From the NCBI RefSeq assembly GCF_042661465.1, contig NZ_JBHSWE010000001.1, positions 496,001-560,000 of the forward strand: 64,000 bases of DNA, given 5' to 3'. Shown in pieces: positions 24,871 through 34,928 of the stretch (its first letter is position 1; every line of letters begins with the position of its first letter). This stretch comes from Marinobacterium_A aestuariivivens (GTDB lineage Bacteria > Pseudomonadota > Gammaproteobacteria > Pseudomonadales > Balneatricaceae). The translations under genes and the position numbers were made by a program. The notes under the pieces were generated by a model. That model searched no databases. It saw only the letters and a program-made list of their open reading frames with translations, and was not told where the DNA came from.

Positions 24871-25662
24871 ATGAAGCTGTCCGCACTGCATATCTATCCG
24901 ATCAAATCGACCGCCGGAATCGGCCTGGAGCGCGCCTTCGTCGAGCGCGCCGGGCTGACGTTCGACCGCCGCTTCGTTGTCGCCGACGCCACCGGCGGGT
25001 TCATGACCGCCCGCCGCCACCCGCGGCTGTTGCAGGTACGCGCCACCCCCACCGCCGACGGCCTCTGGCTGAGCGCCCCCGAGATGCCGGATCTGCGGCT
25101 GCGCTACGGCCAGTTTCCGCCGCAATATCGTTCCATCAGTGTCTGGCGCGACCATATCGACAGCCAGCAGTGCGGCGACGAGGCCGACCGCTGGTTCAGC
25201 GACTACCTCGGACAGGACTGCCGGCTGCAGTTTTTCGGCCCGCGCTCGCAGCGCGAAACCGACCGCCTGCCGCACTCTCCGGTGGCCTTTGCCGATGGCT
25301 ATCCCCTGCTGCTGATCTCGGAAGGTTCGCTGGAAGACCTCAACCGACGCTGTCCGGAACCGGTCTCCATGGCCCGGTTCCGCCCCAATCTGGTCGTCTC
25401 CGGCACCGCCCCCTTCGCCGAGGACGGCTGGACGCGGATCCGCATCGGTGCCCTCGAGCTGGCGCTGGTCAAGCCCTGCTCGCGGTGCGTGATGACCACC
25501 CTGGACCCGGCCTCGGCTGAACGTCACCCCCGCCAGGAGCCGTTGCGCACCCTTTCCGGCTACCGCCGCGATGCCGACGGCCAGGTCAATTTCGGTCAGA
25601 ACCTGGTACCGCTCGGCGAAGGCGTGCTCGAAGTCGGCATGGAGGTCGAAATTCTCGAGTAG
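24871..25662 (+). CDS. MOSC-domain protein, YcbX type
   Basis: 263 aa from ATG 24871 with AGGAAGG upstream. The N-terminal MOSC beta-barrel begins LSALHIYPIKSTAGIGLE; the MOSC core has the conserved cysteine in LVKPCSRCVMTTLDP. It is shorter than E. coli YcbX because the C-terminal ferredoxin domain is absent. Relatives are molybdenum-cofactor enzymes that reduce N-hydroxylated compounds. The TAG stop is supplied by a GTAGGTTGGAATGATG repeat. Confidence 0.87.
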   Translation: MKLSALHIYPIKSTAGIGLERAFVERAGLTFDRRFVVADATGGFMTARRHPRLLQVRATPTADGLWLSAPEMPDLRLRYGQFPPQYRSISVWRDHIDSQQCGDEADRWFSDYLGQDCRLQFFGPRSQRETDRLPHSPVAFADGYPLLLISEGSLEDLNRRCPEPVSMARFRPNLVVSGTAPFAEDGWTRIRIGALELALVKPCSRCVMTTLDPASAERHPRQEPLRTLSGYRRDADGQVNFGQNLVPLGEGVLEVGMEVEILE

Positions 25663-25822
25663 GTTGGAATGATGCCCCGAAGGGGCGAATTTAGACCGGG
25701 TGGCGCTCCACCGGGTGGCGCTCCACCGGGTGGCGTTCCACCGGGTGGCGCTCCACAGGCAATTGGCGCAGCGGTCGGCCGGGAACCCGGAATTCGCCTT
25801 CGGCTCATTCCAGGCTACGGCC
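25658..25822. repeat. Dispersed GTAGG-TGGAATGA element with four 15-bp tandem repeats
   Basis: The element runs from GTAGGTTGGAATGATGCC to CATTCCAGGCTACGGCC. Inside, CCGGGTGGCGCTCCA (one copy with GTTCCA) occurs four times at 25696-25755. The left end carries the MOSC stop and the right end encodes the last residues and stop of ybaN. Confidence 0.85.
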
Positions 25823-26224
25823 TAAACCAAGCGCCGGCAGTGTCTTGCGAACCTTTTCGTCAGGCGCCGACGGCCGGCTCCAGATATAGAGCAGCGCAAC
25901 GAGCACAGCGGCGGCGGCAACGGCCTTCAGGCGCCAGTCGAAGTCGCGGAACAGCAGCGGGTAAGTCACCATCGCCAGCATAAGGCTCGACGACAGCCAT
26001 TTGATGCGCAGCGGTATCACACCGTAGGCTTCCCAGTCGCGGATCAGCGGCCCGAACAGGCGCTGATTCAGCAGCCAGCGGTGCAGGCGTTCGGAACTGC
26101 GGGAAAAACAGAAGGCAGCGAGAATAACGAAGGGCGTCGTCGGCAACAGCGGCAGCACCACCCCGATGGCACCCAGCAGCAGCGCGAGCATGCCGGCGCA
26201 GAAGTAGAGCAGTCTAGCCATCAT
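25805..26224 (-). CDS. ybaN: DUF454 inner-membrane protein (YbaN type)
   Basis: 139 aa. The start (ATG 26224 or 26221) overlaps the end of tmcA. Family hallmarks: GAIGVVLPLLPTTPFVILAAFCFSRSS and the RIKW loop, with three or four membrane helices (about 4-30, 75-92, 95-115). Function is unknown across the family. The last residues (RSLE, then TGA) are read from the dispersed repeat, so the C-terminus has been remodelled. Coupling to tmcA is by overlap only. Confidence 0.85.
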   Translation of the reverse strand: MMARLLYFCAGMLALLLGAIGVVLPLLPTTPFVILAAFCFSRSSERLHRWLLNQRLFGPLIRDWEAYGVIPLRIKWLSSSLMLAMVTYPLLFRDFDWRLKAVAAAAVLVALLYIWSRPSAPDEKVRKTLPALGLGRSLE

Positions 26225-28409
26225 GATCGCCCTCCGGTGTTCGGGAACGCTGTGCCGTCGGCACCGCCTCGAGCAACAGTGCCATCGTCGACCGCAGCCC
26301 GCGTATCTGTGCACGCCGCCCGGCGCCGCTTAGAGCGGCAACTGTTTCCCAGCCGCGGCGCTGCAGCAGCGTCCAGATCAGCTGATACTGGGCGTCACGA
26401 CCGAGTCCCGCCCTTTGCCAGAGCTCCGGCCCCGAGCGGCACAGTGCCCAGAGCGACGGCTCGCAGCTTTCGAAGCTGCGGTTGTGCCGGGCGAACAGCT
26501 CGATCTCGCTTCGCTCCGACGCCGAAAGCTGCGTGCTGTCCCCTGAGGGTAGCAGACTCAGCACCAGATCGGCATCCAGTTCCCGCATCTGCGCCGGCAA
26601 CTGATGCAGCAGACGCCGGCGCAACTGCGCCCGGGCCGCCTCGACCAGGGCGTGCCCGGCCGCGCTCAGCGGTCGGGCCAGCATGCAGGCGAAGGTCCCG
26701 CCCACCGGATCCCGACCGGCGCCGACATGAACCGGCCGGTAGCCACTGCGCTGCCAGAACCGCAGCAGGTCGACGGTCGCGCCGAACCCGGTGCCCAGGT
26801 AATCGCAGCCCCGGGGCCCGGCCCAGTGCGCCAGCGCCTGCAGCAGCCCGGTGGCGATACCGCGGCGCTCGAGCGCAGGATGGGTGGCGATGCGCATCAC
26901 CCGCAGACACCGCAGCGAAGCGGCCTCGAGCAGCCCGTCCTGGCCGATCAGGGTCTGGGGCAGCAGATGACCCGGGGTCGCCGTGTCCCCTGGCTGATAC
27001 CTTCTGCAAGTGCCTGCGGCAACAGGCCCTCTTCGACCACCAGCATCGCAGCCGCCACATGCCCCCGACCGAGGCGATCCAGACCGCCAGGTTCGGGCTG
27101 TCCAGCAAGATCCGCAGGTCGCCCGGCGTGGTGCGGTAGTGAGCCAGCACCAGCAGGCCGAACAGTTCGGACAGGGTTTGCGGCTGCCCGAGCAGACGCT
27201 CGCGGTCGAGGCGCTCGATACGCGGCGCAACCGCTTCCTGGCCGGCGAAGGCCTGCGCCGGTGCCGGTTCCGCATCGAGCATCAGCATGCGGAACGACAG
27301 CGCCTCGAGAGGGTCCTCTTCGCACCAGCGTATGGGCTGGCGCATGGAAAAGGCGCGCCAGCCCGGTGTCCGACGCTGCAGTTCGCGCCGAAAGCGCACC
27401 GCGAAGCCGCGTCCGGTGCCTTCGTAACCGTGCAGCGTGGTGGCGAACACGATGCGACGGAAACGGGCCAACAGCCGGCTCAGCACCGGCGCCGGGATCG
27501 CCGCGGCCTCATCGACCAGCAGCAGGGCGCCGTCACCCTCCCCTGCATCAGCCGGTCCGGCGTCAGATAGCGCACCCGCCCGCGGCTGTCGATCAGCTCG
27601 CCGCCATGCAACTGCGCATCGGCAAGGCGCGCCTGCAAGCGCTCGAACAGCGCCGTCACCGATGCCTGTCCCGGCGCCGTGACAAGCACTTCGCCGCCGT
27701 GCTGCTCGAGCCAGTGGGCCGCCGCCAGCCCCAGAGCCGCGCTCTTGCCCCGCCCGCGGTCTGCGGTCAGTACCAGCGGCACCGACGCCTCCAGCGCCTG
27801 CAGTATCGCCGACACCGCCTGCTGCTGATCTTCGGTACGGTAAGGCTCGGGCACTGGCTGCTGTCCGGTTACGGCCGGCAATGGCGCCGGCACCGCAAAG
27901 GGCTGGTGCTGCAGCACCGGGATCACCCGGGAATCGGCTTCGAGTTGCGTCACGAGGTGTCGCAGGAAACGGTGACCGACGTCGCGTTCGGTGTAGGGCA
28001 GCACCGCGATGCTGCGGTGCTCGGGATCGTCATGGCGGTACCAGGCCTCAGCGGGCGGCGTCAGCAGGAACAGCAGGCCGCCGCCGCGCAGGGTACCGAC
28101 GCTCTGGCCGAAGGCGTTGGGGTTGAAGCCGCACCAGGCATCGAACACGACCGCCTCGTATTCGCGGCCCAGATGACGCTGTACCTGTGCGGCATCGAGC
28201 CCCTCGAAACCCTCCGGCGACTCGGTACCGACCCAGAGCACCCGTTGCCAGCCGGCCGCCGCCAGCCACTGCGCCGCCTGCCGCCGCGCCCAGCCGGCAT
28301 CGCCCTGCAGCCAGACCAGCTGACGGCGACGCGAACGGGCATTGGCTTCGATCAGGGGCTGCAGAACGTCTGGCGGCATGGAGGACTCCGGCATGGGCAT
28401 GGCGCCCAT
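26214..28409 (-). CDS. tmcA: tRNA(Met) cytidine acetyltransferase (three apparent frameshifts)
   Basis: Acetylates C34 of elongator tRNA-Met using ATP and acetyl-CoA. After repair it is ~732 aa. The N-terminal domain and helicase-like ATPase carry Walker A TADRGRGKSAALGL; after the first break (C4 27540-27543) the frame gives GALLLVDEAAAIPAPVLSRLL and ATTLHGYEGTGRGF. After the second (C5 27062-27066) it gives GHVAAAMLVVEEG. After the third (near 26971) the GNAT part continues VMRIATHPALERRGIATGLL. Start at 28409 has an AAAGGCGG site. Because all three breaks are single-base losses, I treat it as intact in the cell. Confidence 0.92.
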
Positions 28410-28430
28410 TCTACCGCCTTTCTTCTCTGT

Positions 28431-28567
28431 AGGGTGGAATGAGCCAAAGGCGAATTCCACCGGTGAATCGCATTCCGGGAATCTCCGCCTGCACCCGGTT
28501 CTGATCCTTGGGTTCCGCTGCGGTCTGACACCACCGGTGGAATTCGCTTCGCTCATTGCCACCCTAC
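28431..28567. repeat. Dispersed GTAGGGTGGAATGAG inverted repeat between tmcA and metE
   Basis: Left arm TGTAGGGTGGAATGAGCC with AAAGGCGAATTCCACCGG; right arm CCACCGGTGGAATTCGC, then TTCGCTCATTGCCACCCTAC. The pair forms a long imperfect palindrome. The rest of the 190-base spacer to metE shows nothing else recognisable. Confidence 0.85.
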
Positions 28568-28598
28568 AATTTACCCGTCAAACGGCAATCGTCAGCCG

Positions 28599-30887
28599 TC
28601 AGTTGGCAACCGCTTCGAGGGCTTCTGAACGCAGCTGCCGCGCCGCCGCTGCCAGGTTCTCGAGACTCGGGCCGACTTCCTCCCAGCCGCGTGTCTTGAG
28701 GCCGCAGTCCGGGTTGACCCAGAGCCGTTCGGCGGGAACCCGCTCGGCCGCCCGGCGCATCAGCACCACGATCTGCTCGACCGTCGGCACGTTCGGACTG
28801 TGGATATCGTAGACGCCGGGGCCGATCTCGTTGGGATACTCGAAGTCGGTAAACGCCTCGAGCAGCTGCATGTTGGAGCGGCTGGTCTCGATGGTGATGA
28901 CATCGGCATCCATCGCCGCGATGGCGTGCATGATGTCGTTGAACTGCGAATAACACATGTGGGTATGGATCTGGGTCGCGGGTCCGACACCGCAGGCCGC
29001 CACGCGGAAGGCATAAACCGCCCAGTCGAGATAAGGCTCCCAGGCGCTGCGCCTGAGGGGCAGCCCTTCGCGGATTGCCGGCTCGTCGATCTGGATCGCG
29101 GCAATACCGGCGCTTTCGAGTTCGCGCACCTCGTCGCGCAATGCCAGGGCGATCTGCAGACAGGTCTGTTCGCGCGGCAGGTCGTCGCGCACGAAGGACC
29201 ATTGCAGCATCGTCACCGGCCCCGTCAGCATGCCCTTGACCGGGCGCGACGTCAGCGACTGGGCGTAACGGCTCCATTCCACGGTCATGGCATCGGGACG
29301 GGCGACATCGCCGTAAATCACCGGCGGCTTGACGCAGCGCGAACCGTAGGACTGCACCCAGCCATTGCGACTGGTCGCATACCCCTGCAGCTGCTCGCCG
29401 AAGTACTCGACCATATCGTTGCGCTCGGCTTCACCGTGCACCAGCATGTCCAGACCGCAGGCTTCCTGACGGGCAATGCAGTCGGCGATCTCGGTCTGCA
29501 TCCGCTCGACATAGTCTGCCTCGGGCAGTTCACCCCGCCGGAACTGTGCCCGGGTACGGCGGATATCCGCGGTCTGGGGGAAGGAGCCGATGGTGGTGGT
29601 CGGGTAGAGTGGCAGGTTCAGCCGCGAGCGCTGCAACGGCGCCCTTTCGCCATAGGGCAGGCCCCGCTCGCCATCGACCAGCGACAGCCGCCGGCAGCGC
29701 TGCCGTACCTCTTCGCGGTGCACCCGTTCCGAGCCGCGCCGGCTGGCCAGCGCCCGGGCATTGTCGGCCAGCGCATCGGCGACGTCCCGCCCGGCCAGCG
29801 CCTCGCCCAGCAGGTGCAGCTCGTCGAGTTTCTGAGCACCATAGGCGAGCCAGCTGCGCAGTTCGGGGTCGAAGGCATCCTCCGCCTCCAGATCCACCGG
29901 CACATGCAGCAGCGAACAGGAGCTGGACAGCCAGAGTCGCTCACCGAGCCGCTGCGACAGCGGCTGCAGCTCCTCCAGCAACGCCGCCAGGTCGGCTCTC
30001 CAGATATTGCGACCGTCGATGACGCCGAGGGACAGCACCTGATCGTCGCGCAGCTCGGCCAGTACGCGCCGGTATTCCTCACCGCCGCGCACCCGGTCCA
30101 GGTGCAGCCCGGCCACCGGCAGCGACAGGGCCAGATCGAGGTTGTCGCCGAGGCCTCCGAAATAGGTCGTCAACAGCAGTCGAACAGGACTCGCCGCCAG
30201 GGCTCGGTAGGCATCCTCGATCGCCGCACGCCAGGCCCGCGGCAGCTCCAGCACCAGCACCGGTTCGTCGATCTGTACCCAGTCGACACCCTGCCCTGCC
30301 AGCAACTCAAGCAACTGCAGGTAACTGTCGAGCAGGGCCGGCAGCAGTTGCAGGCGGTCGAACTCGCCGGCGGCACAGCGCGCCAGCCAGAGCCAGGTCA
30401 CAGGTCCGATCAGCACCGGCTTCACCGCATGACCCGCGTCCCGGGCCTCGGTGATTTCGGCCAGCAGCTTCGACGGGTCCAGGACAAACGCCTGTTCCGC
30501 TTCGAGTTCCGGTGCCAGGTAGTGGTAGTTGGTATCGAACCATTTGGTCATTTCGCAGGCCCGCCGGGGCGTGCCCGACGGCGCCCGCCCGCGTGCCATG
30601 CGGAAGCCGGTATCGAAGATGTCGCTGGAGTCGTCGCGAAAACGTTGCGGAATCACGCCAAGCAGCAGCGAATGATCCAGTACCTGATCGTAAAGCGAGA
30701 AGTCGTTGACCGTGACCCGCGGCTGGCCGGCGGCCCGCTGCCGGGCCCAGTTCTGCTGGCGGATATGCCGCGCGACGGATAGCAGCGACTCGCGTCCGCT
30801 CGCGCCGTTCCAGTAATCTTCCAGCGCGAACTTGAGTTCCCGTTGTGCGCCGATGCGGGGTAATCCCAGGCTGTGTATAACAGGCAT
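28599..30887 (-). CDS. metE: Cobalamin-independent methionine synthase
   Basis: 762 aa, full length. Transfers the methyl group of 5-methyl-THF-glutamate to homocysteine. N-terminal half: LGLPRIGAQRELKFALEDYW, KWFDTNYHYLAPE. Catalytic half: zinc-ligand region DMLVHGEAERNDMVEYFGE, and NPDCGLKTRGW near the end with the last zinc cysteine; also QIDEPAIREGLPL. A perfect MetR box lies 90 bp upstream. With the methionine salvage genes and the metF-like gene it makes this window rich in methionine metabolism. Confidence 0.96.
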   Translation of the reverse strand: MPVIHSLGLPRIGAQRELKFALEDYWNGASGRESLLSVARHIRQQNWARQRAAGQPRVTVNDFSLYDQVLDHSLLLGVIPQRFRDDSSDIFDTGFRMARGRAPSGTPRRACEMTKWFDTNYHYLAPELEAEQAFVLDPSKLLAEITEARDAGHAVKPVLIGPVTWLWLARCAAGEFDRLQLLPALLDSYLQLLELLAGQGVDWVQIDEPVLVLELPRAWRAAIEDAYRALAASPVRLLLTTYFGGLGDNLDLALSLPVAGLHLDRVRGGEEYRRVLAELRDDQVLSLGVIDGRNIWRADLAALLEELQPLSQRLGERLWLSSSCSLLHVPVDLEAEDAFDPELRSWLAYGAQKLDELHLLGEALAGRDVADALADNARALASRRGSERVHREEVRQRCRRLSLVDGERGLPYGERAPLQRSRLNLPLYPTTTIGSFPQTADIRRTRAQFRRGELPEADYVERMQTEIADCIARQEACGLDMLVHGEAERNDMVEYFGEQLQGYATSRNGWVQSYGSRCVKPPVIYGDVARPDAMTVEWSRYAQSLTSRPVKGMLTGPVTMLQWSFVRDDLPREQTCLQIALALRDEVRELESAGIAAIQIDEPAIREGLPLRRSAWEPYLDWAVYAFRVAACGVGPATQIHTHMCYSQFNDIMHAIAAMDADVITIETSRSNMQLLEAFTDFEYPNEIGPGVYDIHSPNVPTVEQIVVLMRRAAERVPAERLWVNPDCGLKTRGWEEVGPSLENLAAAARQLRSEALEAVAN

Positions 30888-30976
30888 TCTGTACGTCCCT
30901 TATGGTTGCCGTTGAAACGGGACGCATTATGACGAAGGGTGTGAATTAATAAAATTGATGTATTTTTTGTTTTTGT

Positions 30977-30989
30977 TGAATGAAATTCA
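30977..30989 (-). promoter_or_regulatory. MetR-type box upstream of metE
   Basis: TGAA-TGAAA-TTCA on the plus strand, an exact TGAA-N5-TTCA palindrome. In E. coli MetR activates metE through this motif. It lies in the AT-rich spacer before metE. Confidence 0.65.
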
Positions 30990-31012
30990 TTTTAAAGTAT
31001 CCCTGCAACCCC

Positions 31013-32442
31013 TCAGCCGAACAGCGGCGAATAATGGCGCAGCGCCTCGATATCGGCGACGACCCGATCCCGCCCCTGCCGTTTGGCGCGATAAAGGGCC
31101 TGGTCGGCGCGCTCGATAATGCCCAGGGCGTCAATGCAGCCGAAGGCTGCAGCGTGCAGATGCCGATACTGACCGTGACGATATCGGCCACCTCGCTGGC
31201 TTCGTGGCGGATACCGAGACCACGTACCTGCTGCCGGCACCGCTCGGCCAGCTCCAGTGCCTGCTCGTTGGTCGAGGGCAGCAGCAGTGCCAGCTCCTCA
31301 CCGCCGTAACGGGCCACGAGGTCGCCCGGTCGCGCGACCACCTGACGCAGCGCGTCAGCGACCTGGCGCAGGCAGCGGTCGCCGGCCGGATGACCGTAGC
31401 GGTCGTTGTAGGCCTTGAAGCAATCGACATCCACCATGATCAGCGTCAGCGGCATAAACTCCCGTATCGCCCGCCGGCATTCGCGTTCGAGGGTATCGTC
31501 GAAATGACGGCGATTGGCGAGCCCGGTCAGCTCATCGGTGATCGCCAGGGTATTGAGCCGCTCCAGCGCCCGATGCAGCTCCGCGGTGCGCTGATCGACG
31601 AGGCGTTCGACCACCTCGGAGCGATGCAGCAACAGCCGCAGCCCGACATGGGCCACCAGCGTCAGGAAAAGCCCCAGGGCCAGCACCAGTAACGAGGCCC
31701 CTTCGATCTGCTGTGCCAGATAGCGCTGCGAAGGCGTCGCCGTCACCGTCCAGGGCGCCAGACCTGCGACCTGGAGCACGCGACTGACGGTCATATCGGG
31801 CACGGGGTCGTCCAGCCGGGTGCCGGTATAGAGGGTTCGCGCCGTCGCGCCGGCCTCCCGGAGCTGCCACTGGATCGCCGGATTTGCCGTCGGCAAACCG
31901 GCCTGAGCGACCAGCCGCCCGACCCGCAACAGGCCGCTGACCTGTCCGCGCCGAATGCCCTGGTCGCCCCTGACATCCCGTTGCGCCAGCAGAAGTTCCG
32001 GCGCCGGATCCGGCGATGCATTGCCGGTCATCGGGGACACCTGCCCCGGCAGCAACTGTTCGAATGACACCGGATAGAGGCCGGCGTCGCCGCCGGTGGC
32101 TGGCTGCCCCTGCGCCGGGCGCCACTGCAGGCGCTCGAGCGCCGGTCGCGATGCTCCGAGATCGAGAGCCGCGCGGGCGAACTCGGCCCCGGTTACCCGG
32201 TCGGAACCGGCGAACAGAATGCCCAGCGCTTCCAGCGCCCCCAGGTGTCTGACCAGCGTCTGTTCCAGTCGGTCGATACGCAGCTCAACTTCGCGGTTGA
32301 ACTGGGCGACACGTTGGCGCTGCTGCTGCTGTTCCATCCAGAAAAATGCCAGCAGCGAGAGCAAAATGCCGACCACCACAACCGATCCACGCCACCAGCG
32401 CTGTCGATAGGCTGCGAAAAAGCCGCTCCGCTGCTCCGTCAA
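31013..32442 (-). CDS. CHASE-GGDEF diguanylate cyclase (apparent frameshift)
   Basis: About 477 aa. A TTG start at 32442 is used in the longest reading. Membrane helix near 20-38, then a periplasmic CHASE-type sensor region (VELRIDRLEQTLVRHLGALEALG), a second helix near 230-250, and a GGDEF domain. The catalytic motif is RYGGEELALLLPS with an inhibitory RPGD just before it, so it should make c-di-GMP under feedback. One missing base near 31134 hides the normal end, DALGIIERADQALYRAKRQG and RDRVV, which stops at 31013. Confidence 0.87.
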
Positions 32443-32540
32443 TACCGTGCTCCCGTCCCTGCCGTCGAATTATTTCAGTAAAGTCAGAAGCATAGCCTGA
32501 GATGGCGAAAGAGGTAAGTGGTAAGCCGCAGCCTGGTCGT

Positions 32541-32569
32541 CGGAATTCGTTTCACTCATTCCAACCTAC
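32541..32569. repeat. Dispersed GTAGGTTGGAATGAG element at the DUF924 stop
   Basis: Reads CGGAATTCGTTTCACTCATT then CCAACCTAC on the plus strand. The minus-strand TAG in GTAGGTTGG is the stop of the DUF924 gene after frame repair. Confidence 0.75.
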
Positions 32570-33170
32570 TGCCCCCAGCGGCGGTGCGTCTGATTCAGGT
32601 AGGCGAGTTCCTCGGGGTCGAGATACGCTGCAGCGCCTCGTTGCGATGGGGAAAACGCCCGAATCGGGCGATCAGGTCGCGGTGCTGATGGGCAAAATCC
32701 AGTGCGTTGTCGATCACCGGACGGCGCGTGAAAGGCACTTCCTGGCGCAGTGTCTCGAGCCGGTCGATATGCAGGTCCTGAGCCTCGAGGGACTCCGCAT
32801 GCTCGAGCGGCATGTAGAAGAACAGTCGCTCGGCGAATTCCAGCGCACGGTCATGGCCCAGCTCCATACCCTGCCGGCACAGGGCGAGCGCCCGACTGTC
32901 GCCGGCGAACGCATCGGCGGTGCCGCGATAGATACTGCGTGAAAACTGGTCCAGCAACAGAATCAGAGCCAGCCGGCCGCGTGGATTGCTGCTCCAGTCC
33001 CCGAGCCCACCGCGCAGCGCCCGGCGCACAGGCCGCCCGAACAGTTCGTCGAGTTCGCGGTCATGCTCCTCCTGCCCACCCCACCAGAGGCTCTGCTTCG
33101 ACTCGGACGCAAAGCCCCCGTCCAGCGGGCCGAACCAGAACCGCAGTATCTCTTCGATCGCTTCCGTCAT
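32566..33170 (-). CDS. DUF924 family protein (apparent frameshift near the C-terminus)
   Basis: About 201 aa from the ATG at 33170. Family pattern: ILRFWFG near the start, LDQFSRSIYRGTADAFAGD in the middle, FFYMPLEHAESLEAQ and FGRFPHRNEAL towards the end. The frame fails at G4 (32614-32617); one more base restores STPEELAYLNQTHRRWGQ and a TAG lying in a dispersed repeat. DUF924 proteins are helical, TPR-like and of unknown function. No operon partner. Confidence 0.85.
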
Positions 33171-33216
33171 AGCTGGCGAGCCTCTAAAGGCATTGGACAC
33201 GACCGGAAAGTATAGT

Positions 33217-33297
33217 CGTAGGAGCGGCGCCCCGCCGCGAATATCTTTGCAGCTCCCAAGGTGCCGACGATGTTCGCGGCGGGGCGCCGCTCCCACG
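33217..33297. repeat. GTAGGAGCGGCGCCCC palindromic element (full copy)
   Basis: Left arm CGTAGGAGCGGCGCCCCGCC then GCGAA; right arm TTCGCGGCGGGGCGCCGCTC then CCACG, spaced by ~30 bases. It could fold into a long stem on either strand. It is the clearest copy of the family whose half-element lies in rmlD. Confidence 0.85.
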
Positions 33298-33299
33298 TT

Positions 33300-33878
33300 T
33301 TATTGTCTCTTTTGATGCTGCTCCCAGTTCGCCTGGCGCTGGGCATCGCTTTTCCTGAGCATCACGTAGAGCGCACCCAGGCCGCCATGCTGGGGCTGGG
33401 CCGAATGGAATGCCATGACCTCGGGGATATGGGGCAGCCACTGGTTCAGCGCGCTGCGCAGCAGACTGGTGGCGTCGTCAGGGTGCCGGCCGCGGCCATG
33501 ATTGATGATGAAGCTGCGGATATTGAGCTCCATGCACTGCTGGACGAAGCTCAGCAATTCATCCCGGGCCAGCGGCAGCGGTTTGCGGATCAGTTCCAGA
33601 CGGGCATCGAGGCTGTAGCGACCCAGCCGAAGGTTGCGATAGACGCCCTCCTGGACGCCGTCCCGCTTCCACTCCAGCGGATCGTGCGGATTGATGCGCA
33701 GGCCGATTGTCAGGCTCAGGCCTTCCGGCTCGCCCTCGGCCGCCCTGCGCCTGGCGACCACGGCAGGACCGGCATTGCGGGCATGGGCCGTCTCCGCCCG
33801 CCGCTCGTGCCGAATAGGCGCGACACCGTCACGGCGCATCAGCGAATCGAAATCGAGTGAGGTTTCTGGTTTGGCCAT
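33300..33878 (-). CDS. Smr-domain protein
   Basis: 192 aa. The C-terminal Smr domain is clear: RLGRYSLDARLELIRKPLPLAR, FIINHGRGRHPDDATSLLRS (the HGRG loop stands for HGKG) and MAFHSAQPQHGGLGALYVML. The N-terminus (about 1-75) has the DFDSLMRRDGV start of proteobacterial SmrA-like proteins. Smr domains are endonucleases or nicking enzymes; some E. coli members are linked to translation quality control. Single gene. Confidence 0.88.
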   Translation of the reverse strand: MAKPETSLDFDSLMRRDGVAPIRHERRAETAHARNAGPAVVARRRAAEGEPEGLSLTIGLRINPHDPLEWKRDGVQEGVYRNLRLGRYSLDARLELIRKPLPLARDELLSFVQQCMELNIRSFIINHGRGRHPDDATSLLRSALNQWLPHIPEVMAFHSAQPQHGGLGALYVMLRKSDAQRQANWEQHQKRQ

Positions 33879-34115
33879 GATGAGTCCTCCTGCTGCTGTT
33901 CCGGCGCCGACCGGACAGTCCAGTATAACAGCGGAGCCCCCGGCTCTTGAACCTCGACAGGCATGACCGCTCGCGCACCGGCCAGCCCTTTTCTCACCGG
34001 TCGATCTGTTCTACAGTGGAGCGGCCAGCCGTCCAGGAAGCCACACGTTTTCCCCAGTTACCGGCCCGCCATTATCTTCCGATACGATGTCGGCGGCCCT
34101 AAGGAGGAGTACCGG

Positions 34116-34928
34116 ATGCAACGACTGCTGCTCATCGTCACGGTGGTACTGGCCGTCACCGCCGCCTGGCTGTTTCTCGACCCCGGCACAGGCGAGGCGC
34201 CGCAAAGCCCTGTCGTCTCCGACGACGTTCGGCGCGAGGCCCGGAGCCATATCGAACAGCTCACCGCAGACCAGGACCTGCCCATCGGCATCGGCAGCGC
34301 CAACCACTTCGTCACCGCCTCTCAATTGCTCTCGCTACCCGACGGCCAGGTGCTGTCCGAAGATGTCGGGCTGGAAATGGCCATCAGCCCGGAACTCATC
34401 GACGCCGCTGCCGCCACCGCCTATGCGGTGGACATGGCGCCGCTCAAGAGCGCCCCCGCTGCGGAGACAGGCAACCGCAACAAAGCCATCCAGCGCGGCA
34501 CCCTGCCTCAGCTCGCCGGCCAGATCACGCTACAGGAACTGCTCGACAACCCGGAGCGGGCCAGCGGCAAGATCTTCTACATCCATGCGGTGAACGAGGG
34601 CGACAAGGAGGGGCTCTGGGGCATCCTCAACAACGGCCTGATCAACAGTTTCGCCGAAGGCCTGGACCTGCCCCGCATCGGCGGGCGCATCCAGGTCGAG
34701 ATTCCGGCAGATGCGGATCAGCGCCGACAGGACCGCAGCAGTTCCTACCTGGGCCGGATTCTCGACGACAAGGTGCGTGAAACCTACATCTACAACTACC
34801 GTCAGGGCCTGCTGGGCCAGAATCCCGACCTGATCCAGCCGGGCCAGCAACTCGTCGTCGTGAGCTTTTCCGAAGACGAACTGGTACAGATCTACAACCA
34901 CTTCGTCAGCCGGAATCCGCAACGATGA
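34116..34928 (+). CDS. Membrane-anchored periplasmic protein of unknown function
   Basis: 270 aa from ATG 34116, which follows a strong AAGGAGGAG site. One N-terminal hydrophobic helix (LLLIVTVVLAVTAAWLFL) serves as anchor or signal. The rest is polar with no cysteines: a central GTLPQLAGQITLQELLDN segment and a C-terminal block (YIYNYRQGLLGQNPDLIQPG, then QQLVVVSF) that looks a little like a LysM end, though I would not assign it. The stop overlaps the ATG of the glutathione transferase gene. Confidence 0.65.
   Translation: MQRLLLIVTVVLAVTAAWLFLDPGTGEAPQSPVVSDDVRREARSHIEQLTADQDLPIGIGSANHFVTASQLLSLPDGQVLSEDVGLEMAISPELIDAAAATAYAVDMAPLKSAPAAETGNRNKAIQRGTLPQLAGQITLQELLDNPERASGKIFYIHAVNEGDKEGLWGILNNGLINSFAEGLDLPRIGGRIQVEIPADADQRRQDRSSSYLGRILDDKVRETYIYNYRQGLLGQNPDLIQPGQQLVVVSFSEDELVQIYNHFVSRNPQR

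Noticed and set aside
26214..28409. tmcA, ald, ggt and others as true pseudogenes
   Set aside because: Conserved sequence continues after each break, all breaks are single-base losses, and core genes are affected as often as accessory ones. A sequencing cause is more likely.
30888..30976. Cobalamin or SAM riboswitch before metE
   Set aside because: The spacer is short and AT-rich, without a B12 box or SAM-riboswitch core. The MetR box is a better explanation.
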